Below are positions 18,591 to 26,338 of a DNA stretch of 34,840 nt, piece by piece. This DNA is from Candidatus Avitreponema avistercoris (lineage in GTDB: Bacteria; Spirochaetota; Spirochaetia; Treponematales; Treponemataceae), in NCBI GenBank assembly GCA_017694555.1, contig JADIMS010000059.1, positions 1 through 34,840 on the forward strand. The letters are read 5' to 3'. Positions within the stretch are counted from its first letter, which is position 1. Each line of letters opens with the position of its first letter. The translations under genes were made by a program, and so were the position numbers. A model generated the notes under the pieces. The model was given only the letters and a program-made list of their open reading frames with translations, had not been told where the DNA came from and ran no database searches.

Positions 18591-18619
18591 TTGCACGGCC
18601 GCGGATCGTGTGCTAAAAT
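18591..18619 (+). promoter_or_regulatory. Extended -10 promoter for the FkbH operon
   Basis: TTGCAC (18591-18596), a 17-base spacer and TAAAAT (18614-18619) preceded by TGC form an extended -10 promoter. Transcription from about 18626 would give a leader of roughly 500 bases before the FkbH-like gene, including the tandem repeats. Confidence 0.6.
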
Positions 18620-18932
18620 GTCCTTATCATACGCGGTTTTTCCGCGCGGAACCGGTCAGCTGTTCCGGCAGCGGCTGGATTCGGGCTGTATTTCTTTTAT
18701 TTTCCGCTTCCTGCGGAAATGTCCTGCCGTGCCCGCATGGCTGTACAGACGCAAAAAAACGCCCGCCCTGTCCGGCAGTCCGTCTGCCTTCCGGGTCCGC
18801 CGTCCCGTCCCGCCCGGGTTTCCCCGGTTTTACCTGAAACGGTTTTCATTGCCACGCCGCCGTGCGCTGCCCGCGGTATTGTTTCCATAAAGCATATATT
18901 CCATACCGTAATAGCTGTTTGTTATTGCAGCG

Positions 18933-19064
18933 TGCAGCATAAGCCTGTCCGGAGAATGCTGTAAGCCTTGCAGGAGAATATTCTAAGGCTTACAGGAAAA
19001 TGTTCTAAGCTTATCAGCAAAATATTCCAAGCTTATCCGGAGAATGTTCCAAGCTTATCCGGAG
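18933..19064 (+). repeat. 22-bp tandem repeat array, six imperfect copies
   Basis: Units begin at 18933 (degenerate), 18955, 18977, 18999, 19021 and 19043, all exactly 22 bases. The last two differ by one base and share the core TTCCAAGCTTATCCGGAG. Copies alternate AATAT/AATGT at their start. Units two and three also form an 11-bp inverted repeat, CTGTAAGCCTT (18959-18969) with AAGGCTTACAG (18985-18995). The array ends 67 bases before the FkbH-like start. There are no spacers, so it is not CRISPR. Confidence 0.9.
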
Positions 19065-19130
19065 GCGCGGCCGGGCTGTTTCGCGGTGAGGCGGAAAGCC
19101 GGACGGCGTGATTGGCAGGATAAAATAAGA

Positions 19131-20897
19131 ATGATGACATTCAATGAATTAAAACGGAGGGCGAAAGCAGATCTTTCCGCGCTTCCGGCTGTTTCCTTTG
19201 CGGTTACTGGCGATAACGCTACGCAACTTCTTTGCACGGCAATCCGCGGGACGGCGGCGGAACGGGGGTTGCGGGCGGAGATTTTAGAAAGCGGCTTTGA
19301 CCAGATAGAAGGCCAGCTTTTGAATCCGGAAAGCGAAATCCTGCGTTCCGGCGCGGAATTTATCGTACTGTTTCAGTCTTCACATAAACTGTTGGAAAAG
19401 CATGCCTGTATGTGTCCGGAAGACCGTCCGGGTTTGGCGGAAGAACGGCTTTCCTTTATCCGCGGCGTTTTGGCGCAACCGGGAGTGTCCGGGCGGAAAC
19501 TGATTGTATTCAATTATCCGGAAATTGACGACGGCGTGTTCGGCAGTTATGCCAACAAGGTTCCGGAATGCTTTGTCCGGCAGGTACGCAGGCTCAATGC
19601 AGGGCTGATGGATCTGGCTGAAGAGAACGCCAACCTTTTCATCTGCGATCTTTCGTCGATTCAGAACAAATACGGGCGGGATTTTCTGTTTGCGTCCAAC
19701 ATTTACGCAACCACGGAAAATGTTCTGTCGCTGGATGCGCTGCCTGCCGTTGCGTCCAGGCTTTTGGATATTGTCTGCGCCGTCCGGGGAATGCTGAAAA
19801 AATGCCTGATTCTGGATTTGGACAATACGCTGTGGGGCGGCATTGTCGGCGATGACGGCGTAGAAGGAATCGAAATCGGGCATGGACTGGGAACCGGTCA
19901 GATTTTCCGCGAGATACAGCTGTGGGCAAAAAAGCTGAAAGACCGCGGGATCCTTTTATGTGTTGTTTCAAAAAATGACGAAGCGAACGCAAAAGCTCCG
20001 TTTTTGCAGCATCCGGATATGGTTCTTCGTCTTGAGGATTTTGCCGTATTCATTGCCAACTGGGAAAACAAAGCGGACAATATCCGCAGGCTGCAGGCGG
20101 TTTTGAATATTTCTTTCGATTCCATGGTGTTCTTGGACGACACCCCGTTTGAGCGGGCAATGGTGCGGGAACATCTTCCCGCCGTTACGGTTCCGGAATT
20201 GCCGGAAGATCCGGCGGACTGGCTGGAATTCCTGTACGGGCTGAATTTGTTTGAAACGGCTTCTTTCGCTTCCGAAGACCGGAACCGCACCGGCCAGTAC
20301 CGTGCGGAAGCCGGGCGTGTGTCTGCGCGCGCTTCGTTTGCCAATGAAGATGATTTTCTGCGGTCGTTGGATATGACGGCGGAAGTACGTAACTTTGATT
20401 CCTATAACATCCCGCGGGTTGCGCAGCTGTCCCAGAGAAGCAACCAGTTCAATCTACGCACGGTACGGTATACGGAAGACCAGATTGCAGCTCTTGCCGC
20501 GGAGCCGGATGCCTGGTGTCTGGCGGTTATGCTGCGCGACCGGTTCGGAGACAACGGGCTCGTTGCCGCCGTCATCCTAAAGCGGCTGGACGCTGAAACC
20601 TGTTTTATCGATACCTGGATTATGAGCTGCCGGGTGCTTCGCCGGGGAGTGGAGGATTTTACGCTGAATGCGGTTGTCCGCACAGCGCGGGAAGCCGGAT
20701 TTACCCGGATCATGGGCGAATACCTCCCGACGGCAAAAAATAAACTGGTGGAAAACCTGTTTTCGTCCTTGGGTTTTTCGCGGATTCCGGATTCGGATTC
20801 TGCGCGGTATGAACTTTTTATACAGGGTTTTCAGGAACGGAAAAATCATATCCGCCTTGCGGGGAAAAACGGGGAAAAGAAAAATGACGGTTTCTGA
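19131..20897 (+). CDS. FkbH-like HAD-superfamily protein
   Basis: A 588-residue FkbH-domain protein. The N-terminal 200 or so residues form an SGNH-like region. The HAD domain begins with CLILDLDNTLWGGIVGDDG (DxDxT nucleophile Asp at about 228), with VFLDDTPFERAMV further on. The C-terminus (FTRIMGEYLPTAKNKLVENLFSSLGF) is the GNAT-like tail of the family. Characterised relatives take 1,3-bisphosphoglycerate, remove phosphate and load glyceryl onto an acyl carrier protein. An acyl carrier protein is encoded three genes downstream, which fits. I prefer ATG 19131 (or 19134) over the ORF-track start at 19044, because the family N-terminus begins there and the upstream stretch is the repeat region. 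The ribosome site is weak (AGGA). It overlaps the next gene by 14 bases. Confidence 0.88.
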   Translation: MMTFNELKRRAKADLSALPAVSFAVTGDNATQLLCTAIRGTAAERGLRAEILESGFDQIEGQLLNPESEILRSGAEFIVLFQSSHKLLEKHACMCPEDRPGLAEERLSFIRGVLAQPGVSGRKLIVFNYPEIDDGVFGSYANKVPECFVRQVRRLNAGLMDLAEENANLFICDLSSIQNKYGRDFLFASNIYATTENVLSLDALPAVASRLLDIVCAVRGMLKKCLILDLDNTLWGGIVGDDGVEGIEIGHGLGTGQIFREIQLWAKKLKDRGILLCVVSKNDEANAKAPFLQHPDMVLRLEDFAVFIANWENKADNIRRLQAVLNISFDSMVFLDDTPFERAMVREHLPAVTVPELPEDPADWLEFLYGLNLFETASFASEDRNRTGQYRAEAGRVSARASFANEDDFLRSLDMTAEVRNFDSYNIPRVAQLSQRSNQFNLRTVRYTEDQIAALAAEPDAWCLAVMLRDRFGDNGLVAAVILKRLDAETCFIDTWIMSCRVLRRGVEDFTLNAVVRTAREAGFTRIMGEYLPTAKNKLVENLFSSLGFSRIPDSDSARYELFIQGFQERKNHIRLAGKNGEKKNDGF

Positions 20898-21327
20898 GCT
20901 TGCAGAAAAAAAGACTGAATACAGGCAGGTGTACCGGATAACGGACGGCGTATACGCCGCCTTCCAGTTTTGCTCGCGGGACTATAACCCGCTGCATACG
21001 GATCCGGCGTTTGCCGCTTCCCACGGCTTCGGGGAATGCGTGATGTACGGGAATATCCTGAATGCGTTTGTCTCGCATTTTGTCGGGATGGCGCTTCCTG
21101 TCCGTGATGTGATGATCCAGAAGCAGGAGCTGGCTTTTCACAAGCCTTGTTTTCTTGGAGATGAATTGACACTGTGTGCGCACGTGGACTTTGTTTCAGA
21201 AGCAGTCAATGTCCTTGCGTTTAAGTTGCGGTTTACACGAAACCGTGACGGAAAACCGGAAACAGTTGCCAAAGGTTCCGTGCAGATCGGCTTGCTGCGC
21301 GGCGCAGAGACAGAAGGGGGGGGGTAA
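20884..21327 (+). CDS. MaoC-like (R)-hydratase/dehydratase
   Basis: A 147-residue single hot-dog domain protein of the MaoC/(R)-specific enoyl-acyl hydratase type. The hydratase signature reads SRDYNPLHTDPAFAASHGFGECVMYGN, with the catalytic Asp and His in DYNPLH. In this operon it would act on an acyl group held on the nearby acyl carrier protein or on CoA. The real start is ATG 20884, just inside the end of the FkbH-like gene with a purine-rich GGGGAAAAG before it; the longer ORF starting at 20668 is not used. The gene ends with nine consecutive G coding GGG GGG GGG directly before TAA. The next gene starts at the following codon. Confidence 0.87.
   Translation: MTVSELAEKKTEYRQVYRITDGVYAAFQFCSRDYNPLHTDPAFAASHGFGECVMYGNILNAFVSHFVGMALPVRDVMIQKQELAFHKPCFLGDELTLCAHVDFVSEAVNVLAFKLRFTRNRDGKPETVAKGSVQIGLLRGAETEGGG
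21316..21324 (+). repeat. G9 homopolymer at the MaoC/SDR junction
   Basis: Nine G residues encode the last three glycines of the MaoC-like protein. They are followed at once by TAA and by the TTG start of the SDR gene. The tract is also the only possible Shine-Dalgarno-like sequence for the SDR. Confidence 0.9.
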
Positions 21328-22047
21328 TTGAACATTCTGGTAACAGGCGGCTCCTCCGGTCTTGGAGAAGCCATTGTCCGCAAATTGGCATCCGCGGGCG
21401 GGCACCGGATTTTGTTTACATACAACAGCGGGAAAGAAAACGCGGAAAAACTTTGCGGAATGTTTCCGAATGTTTCCTGCGCGCAGGTTGATTTTTGCGA
21501 TGCGGCAAGCGTAGATGCTTTTGCCGCATCTGTTTCTTCTCTTGATATAGATGTGCTTGTGAATAATGCCTGGGCCGGTTCCCCGGACGGAACATATTTT
21601 CATAAAACACCGGCAGAAGATTTTCTGCATGCGTTTACGTGCAATGTCATGCCGTTAATCAAAATTACGCAGGCATGCATTTCCGTGATGCGGAAGAAAA
21701 AGTCAGGAAAAATCATCAATATTATTACTTCATCCCTGATTTCTTTACCGCCGATGGGATATTCCGTTTATTCGGCAACAAAAGCTTATATCTGGCAGCT
21801 TTCCAAATGCTGGTGCAGAGAGAATTTGAAATTCAATATTACCTCAAACTGCATTCTGCCGGATTTTATGGATACCGGATTCAGTACGCCGGATCCGCGT
21901 ATTGCAGAACAGATGACTGCGGAGCACCCGTTAAAGAAATTGCTTTCAGCAGAAGAAACCGCCGGTGCTGTGCAGTTTTTTGTTGAAGCATCCCCGCAGG
22001 TCAACGGCGTATCCCTGCCGCTTACTGCGGGGCAGAGGGTTTTCTGA
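21328..22047 (+). CDS. Short-chain dehydrogenase/reductase (FabG-like)
   Basis: A 239-residue classical SDR. The N-terminus MNILVTGGSSGLGEAI supplies the TGxxxGxG cofactor motif right after the start, supporting the TTG codon at 21328. DVLVNNAWAG is the NNAG-type motif. The catalytic Ser is in ITSSLISL, and YSATK gives the Tyr and Lys (YxxxK). In this setting it probably reduces or oxidises a hydroxyl or keto group on an acyl chain carried by the ACP, or a sugar; the substrate is inferred only from context. Start and upstream stop touch (TAATTG) in the same frame, so translation probably restarts after the MaoC gene, with initiation possibly sensitive to the G-tract length. Confidence 0.88.
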   Translation: MNILVTGGSSGLGEAIVRKLASAGGHRILFTYNSGKENAEKLCGMFPNVSCAQVDFCDAASVDAFAASVSSLDIDVLVNNAWAGSPDGTYFHKTPAEDFLHAFTCNVMPLIKITQACISVMRKKKSGKIINIITSSLISLPPMGYSVYSATKAYIWQLSKCWCRENLKFNITSNCILPDFMDTGFSTPDPRIAEQMTAEHPLKKLLSAEETAGAVQFFVEASPQVNGVSLPLTAGQRVF

Positions 22048-22090
22048 ATCCGGGGGACGGATAAGAGTAGTAAAATTAAAGGAGCGTATG

Positions 22091-22333
22091 ATGGACAATG
22101 CGGAAATTCTGCAAAAGCTGGAAGCCATTTTCCGGGATGTTCTGGATAATGAAGAAATCTGCCTGACAGAGGATACAACAGCGGACGATATTGAAGAATG
22201 GGATTCGCTTTCGCATATCCAGCTGATTGTGGCAATCGAAAAAGGATTCGGTATTAAGCTTTCTGCGAGGGAAGTGCGGGAACTTGCCGACGTTGGGGAG
22301 ATGGTACTTTGCATCGCGGATAAATTGCAATAA
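22091..22333 (+). CDS. Acyl carrier protein
   Basis: An 80-residue acidic four-helix carrier protein. EEWDSLSHIQLIVAIE contains the DSL motif whose Ser receives the 4'-phosphopantetheine arm. The start is ATG 22091, six bases after GGAG; the ATG one codon earlier is too close to that site. It differs from housekeeping fatty-acid AcpP (which usually has a GADSLDTVEL-type motif), so it is probably a dedicated carrier for this operon. The FkbH-like enzyme is the likely loader, with the MaoC-like protein, SDR and fused acyltransferase as possible users of the loaded group. No phosphopantetheinyl transferase is present in the window. Confidence 0.92.
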   Translation: MDNAEILQKLEAIFRDVLDNEEICLTEDTTADDIEEWDSLSHIQLIVAIEKGFGIKLSAREVRELADVGEMVLCIADKLQ

Positions 22334-22364
22334 TCCCGGTTTCTCCATCCGGATAATTTTACGT

Positions 22365-24173
22365 ATGATTGACATAAAAGACAAAAGAGACTGCTGCGGC
22401 TGCAATGCCTGCGGAGACATTTGTCCGAAAGAAGCGGTCAGTTTTGAGACGGATATTGAGGGGTTCTGGTATCCGGTTGTTGACCGTGCAAAATGTGTGG
22501 ACTGCGGGCTGTGTGAAAAAGTTTGCCCGGTGCTTCATGCGGATGCTTGCAGGGTAAGCAATGAAGAGTTGCCCGTTTGTTATGTTGCGGAAAATAAAAA
22601 CGTTTCCATTGTCTTTGCCAGTACGTCCGGCGGTGTGTTTTCCGTGTTCGCGGATGCCGCTTACCGGGAAAAGGGTTATGTCGGCGGCGCGGTATTTAAT
22701 GATGATTTTTCCGTAAGGCATATTTTGTCTGCAAAGCGGGAAGATATTGCCCGGATCAGGGGATCCAAATATATTCAGAGTTCTTTTTCCGGATTTTATA
22801 CGGCGGTAAAAAAAGCTCTGAATGAAGGGGATTTTGTTGTGGTGTGCGGCGGTCCCTGCCAGATGGCCGCATTGCGTACTTTTTTGGGGAAGGATTACGA
22901 CAATCTGATTCTCATTGATTACATTTGCCGGGGAATCGGGTCTCCAAAAGCCTTTCAGAATTATTTACGCTCGTTTGAAAAACGGTACGGCTCCCCGGTT
23001 GTACACGCCAGGGCAAAGGCAAAGGATCTCGGCTGGCGGAATCTTACACAGCAGGTGGATTTGGCGGACGGGCGCAGGATTTTTGAAACAAGCGCCGAAA
23101 GCGCTTGGACAAGTCATTTTAACCGGGACGGATTGTTCCACCGCCCGTCCTGTCATGCCTGCCGGTTCCGGGGGTTTCCGCGGGTTTCGGATATTACCAT
23201 TGCGGACTTCTGGGGCGTGGAAAAAATAAAACTGGAGAATATCAAGGACAAAAATTTGGGCTTGTCTTTGATTATGGTGAATTCAAAAAAAGGATCGTCT
23301 TTTTTTGAGACGGTGAAAAAGAAATTCAACTTTCAGCAGGTTCCGTTTGAGATGGCTGTCCGCGGTAATGCGCATCTTTACCGGAACGTCCAACAGGAGC
23401 CGGTTGACCGGGAAGAATTTTACCGTGCGCTTGACCGTATGTCTTTGCAGGAAGCGCTTAGTGTGTTTTATCAAAACTACAATCGCATTCCGCTTCTGCG
23501 CCGTATGCGCCGGACTGTAAAAAACATTCTGCGTTTTGGTTATGCGTTTATCCGATATACCCGTCTGCATCCGCGGCCGGTTTTGCAGTTTTTCCGCTGG
23601 AACAGTGTCCCGGAAATCCTCCGCGGGAATATGCTCCTTCCGACGCCGCATTGTGTGATTCAGAATCACGGAAAGATAAAGGTAAAGGGCGTTGTGGTTC
23701 TTGGCGGAAAGCGCGTGCTGAAATCAAAAGCCGAAACGCGGCTTTTGATTGACAAGGGCGGTGTGTTTGAAACGGCCGGAGCCTGCACGATCGGATACGG
23801 AAGCGACATTCAGGTATTCCATTCCGGGCATCTTGTTTTTGAAGGCGGGAATATCATCAACTCGGACGCGGTTATTATTTGTGCGGAGGATATCCGGATC
23901 GGAAAAAATACCGCGATCGGGCGCGGCGTTGTGATACGGGACAACCACGGGGAACATTGGATGAATATTCCCGGATACCGGCCTTCCCGCCCCGTGCAGA
24001 TCGGGGAGCATGTGTGGTTCGGCGAGCGCGCTGTTGTCATGCCCGGCGTGAAAATCGGTTCCGGTTCCGTGATTTCTGCCTGTTCCGTGGTGACTGGCAA
24101 TCTTCCCGCGCGATGTCTTTGTGCCGGTCATCCGGCGCAGGTTATCCAGACGGAAATTGCATTTAAACTGTAA
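22365..24173 (+). CDS. Ferredoxin/FrhB-like protein fused to a hexapeptide acyltransferase
   Basis: A 602-residue two-part protein. Part one begins with two 4Fe-4S motifs, CCGCNACGDIC (Cys 10/13/16/20) and CVDCGLCEKVC (Cys 44/47/50/54). A coenzyme F420 hydrogenase beta-subunit (FrhB)-like domain follows to about residue 400, including CGGPCQMAALR and SDITIADFWG. Such proteins often accompany polysaccharide pyruvyl transferases in glycan clusters; one is encoded 6 kb downstream. Part two (about 425-602) is a left-handed beta-helix acyltransferase with hexapeptide repeats (IRIGKNTAIGRGVVIRDNHGEH, VWFGERAVVMPGVKIGSGSVI) and the probable catalytic His in RDNHG. The ORF-track start at 22227 is in the ACP gene; I choose ATG 22365, where the ferredoxin begins. 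No stop or frameshift separates the halves. Confidence 0.85.
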   Translation: MIDIKDKRDCCGCNACGDICPKEAVSFETDIEGFWYPVVDRAKCVDCGLCEKVCPVLHADACRVSNEELPVCYVAENKNVSIVFASTSGGVFSVFADAAYREKGYVGGAVFNDDFSVRHILSAKREDIARIRGSKYIQSSFSGFYTAVKKALNEGDFVVVCGGPCQMAALRTFLGKDYDNLILIDYICRGIGSPKAFQNYLRSFEKRYGSPVVHARAKAKDLGWRNLTQQVDLADGRRIFETSAESAWTSHFNRDGLFHRPSCHACRFRGFPRVSDITIADFWGVEKIKLENIKDKNLGLSLIMVNSKKGSSFFETVKKKFNFQQVPFEMAVRGNAHLYRNVQQEPVDREEFYRALDRMSLQEALSVFYQNYNRIPLLRRMRRTVKNILRFGYAFIRYTRLHPRPVLQFFRWNSVPEILRGNMLLPTPHCVIQNHGKIKVKGVVVLGGKRVLKSKAETRLLIDKGGVFETAGACTIGYGSDIQVFHSGHLVFEGGNIINSDAVIICAEDIRIGKNTAIGRGVVIRDNHGEHWMNIPGYRPSRPVQIGEHVWFGERAVVMPGVKIGSGSVISACSVVTGNLPARCLCAGHPAQVIQTEIAFKL

Positions 24174-24236
24174 AATTTTACGGAAGAATTCTTGGAATAT
24201 TTAGAAGACGGAAAAGGAGTAGAGTGTGGATAGTTT

Positions 24237-24776
24237 TTGCTTAGAGACTGTCTCCGGTTCGCAAGTACCTGCCGTTGGAATGGGAACCTATCTTCCTCCA
24301 CAGTTGCTGCCGTCTATGGTTTGCGCCGCATTCCTTATGGGATTTCTCCGCAATACGGTTATCACTGGACTCTTGCTGCCAGAATACTGAATAACAAGCC
24401 AATCATAAGGTGGAACGGCGGCATCAACCGCTGCAACATGATGCGCGTGGAAGATTTCGCTGTAGGGGCAGTCGGACTGATCGGTAATCCGTCCGCTTAT
24501 AATGAGGCATTCAACATTTGCGGCGACGAGACACCTTCTTTTAACGATGTGCTGGACTGCCTTTCGGAACTAACGGGAAAAATCGTAAAGACCGTAGACA
24601 TTGACAGCGCTTTTTATGCAAAGGAAGTGCCGAAAAGGGCAGGGGAAATCCTCGGCGGACGTTCCATCGACTCGATCAACAGTAATGAAAAAATAAAAGC
24701 AGCTGTTCCTTCGTATGTCATAGCGGACGGTAATCCGGCAGTACCTACCATGTATAACGTCTATTGGAAAGTCTAA
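24237..24776 (+). pseudogene. C-terminal remnant of an NAD-dependent sugar epimerase/dehydratase
   Basis: From about residue 24 the translation reads as the second half of an extended SDR: AAVYGLRRIPYGISPQYGYHWTLAARILNNKPIIRWNGG, then RVEDFAVGAVGL and EAFNICGDE. The N-terminal Rossmann fold with GxxGxxG and the YxxxK site are missing, and there is no plausible start codon or ribosome site (the TTG is arbitrary). The last residues after KIKAAVPSYV also look improvised. It lies at the left edge of the AT-rich cassette and has an intermediate base composition. I take it as a gene broken by recombination. The 63 bases before it contain a short open stretch (TEEFLEYLEDGKG) that I cannot place. Confidence 0.7.
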
Positions 24777-24811
24777 CCAACGAAGGTTGTTACTACAATT
24801 CTGCTTAAAAC

Positions 24812-26338
24812 ATGTTAGATAGCAAGCGCATAGCAAAGAATACGATATTCTTGTACTTCAGAATGATTCTGGTAATGGCGGTTGCATTATATACATCGAG
24901 AGTTGTTCTGGGCATATTGGGAGCTTCTGATTATGGTCTTTATAACGTAGTAGGCGGAGTCGTCACCATGTTCGCATTTGTTAATGGTGTCCTCAGCTCG
25001 GGAACATCAAGGTTTATTACTTACGAACTAGGCATGGGAGATGATGAGAAGCTAAGAGATATTTTTAATGTGGCGCTTGTTTCACATATTGGGTTAGCGT
25101 TTATTGTTTTTATTCTGGCGGAAAGTGCGGGGGTGTGGTTTATCAATACACAACTTGTGTTTCCTCCCGAGCGTACACTGGCAGTCAATGTGGTTTATCA
25201 GCTATCTGTCCTCACTTTGATGTTGCAGTTTACCCAATTGCCATATACCGCTACGATTATCGCCCACGAGAAAATGAATGTTTATGCTTATGTAGGGCTC
25301 CTTGACGTAGGTTTGAAACTGCTGATGATACTCTTGCTGAATCTCAATCGTTCGTTAGATAATCTTATTTTATACGCTATATTGATTTTCTGTGTTCAGG
25401 TTATCACGCTGGTTATATATCGAATTTATTGTTTGCGCCATTATCAGGAATCACATTGGCGATTAAGTAAAGATAAGCAAAAATATAAAGACATTTTCTC
25501 CTATGCGGGGTGGGATGTCATAGGATCTCTATGTGTTATTACTCAGGGACAAGGTGTTAACATTCTGCTTAATATTTATTTTGGGCCCGTTGTCAATGCG
25601 GCTCGTGCTATATGCTATCAGGTGGAGGGAGCCTTTAATCAATTGACAGGTAACTTTATGACGGCATTAACCCCTCAGATAGTCAAAAGTTATGCCAAAA
25701 ATGAGATAGATGACATGTTGGAACTTATCAAGGATGGCTCCAAATATGGTTTCTTCCTTTTGGCGGTTTTTTTGATACCTGTAATGTACAAGATAGACTA
25801 TGTTTTGAATCTGTGGTTGATAGATGTTCCGGCACAAACAGCTCTATTTGTTCTTATAATTCTAACTAATACTATGATTAGAGTGATAGCAAGGCCTGTG
25901 ATAAGCGGCGTGCATGCTACAGGTCGCATTAAACGACTTGATATATATGCAGGAGGCATAGGATTGATGCCGCTTCCGCTGATTTGGGTGCTTTTTGAGA
26001 AGGGTTTTGCCGCTCATTATGCTTTTTGGGTGATTTTGCTTTGGGGAGTTTTTGCTAATATAGCAGAGATCATTATCTTTAAGGTTGAATTGCCAGAATT
26101 TCAAGTGATAGATTATTGTATTTCAGTTTATGGCAGATGTTTTATAGTAGCGGCAGGCGTGTTGTTTATAGACAATATATTGCTGGACTTTTTCGCGAAT
26201 CAATTCCTGTCTGTTTGTTTGTATTTTGCTTTGACTTTTGCTTTAAATGCCTCGATAGTCTTCATGTTAGGATTTAATCGAAGACAGAGAGGAAAGATTT
26301 TAAATGTACTGTATGGTAGATTAAAACAATTATTATGA
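24812..26338 (+). CDS. Wzx-like polysaccharide flippase
   Basis: A 508-residue membrane protein of the MOP superfamily with about 12-14 hydrophobic helices. It starts MLDSKRIAKNTIFLYFRMILVMAVALYTSRVVLGILG and continues YGLYNVVGGVV, as in oligosaccharide flippases of gut Bacteroidetes. It would move lipid-linked glycan repeat units across the inner membrane. Base composition and codons are strikingly AT-rich compared with the first 24 kb, which points to transfer. No Shine-Dalgarno sequence is visible before the ATG, which is common in Bacteroidetes genes. Its stop overlaps the next start (ATGA), so the cassette is an operon. It is separate from the drug-type MATE protein at 11943. Confidence 0.88.
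   Translation: MLDSKRIAKNTIFLYFRMILVMAVALYTSRVVLGILGASDYGLYNVVGGVVTMFAFVNGVLSSGTSRFITYELGMGDDEKLRDIFNVALVSHIGLAFIVFILAESAGVWFINTQLVFPPERTLAVNVVYQLSVLTLMLQFTQLPYTATIIAHEKMNVYAYVGLLDVGLKLLMILLLNLNRSLDNLILYAILIFCVQVITLVIYRIYCLRHYQESHWRLSKDKQKYKDIFSYAGWDVIGSLCVITQGQGVNILLNIYFGPVVNAARAICYQVEGAFNQLTGNFMTALTPQIVKSYAKNEIDDMLELIKDGSKYGFFLLAVFLIPVMYKIDYVLNLWLIDVPAQTALFVLIILTNTMIRVIARPVISGVHATGRIKRLDIYAGGIGLMPLPLIWVLFEKGFAAHYAFWVILLWGVFANIAEIIIFKVELPEFQVIDYCISVYGRCFIVAAGVLFIDNILLDFFANQFLSVCLYFALTFALNASIVFMLGFNRRQRGKILNVLYGRLKQLL

Larger units (their letters stand above)
18257..19130. other. 874-base intergenic region without a convincing gene
   Basis: Nothing here reads as a protein gene: the ORFs at 18559-18890 overlap each other in different frames, are rich in Arg and Pro, and lack ribosome sites. 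The region holds the candidate structured RNA, a strong plus-strand promoter at 18591-18619, a CGCGG-T5-CCGCG hairpin (18632-18646) just inside the predicted transcript, and the 22-bp tandem repeats at 18933-19064. It separates the housekeeping part of the window from the carrier-protein operon. Confidence 0.6.

Noticed and set aside
18561-18890. 109-residue ORF in the intergenic region
   Set aside because: No ribosome site, Arg/Pro-rich, and an internal ATG at 18618 that overlaps the promoter -10 box.
18933-19064. CRISPR array
   Set aside because: The 22-bp units are directly adjacent with no spacers, and no cas genes are present.
24812-26338. A second drug-type MATE exporter
   Set aside because: The sequence and its polysaccharide neighbours fit a Wzx-like flippase better than a multidrug MATE protein.
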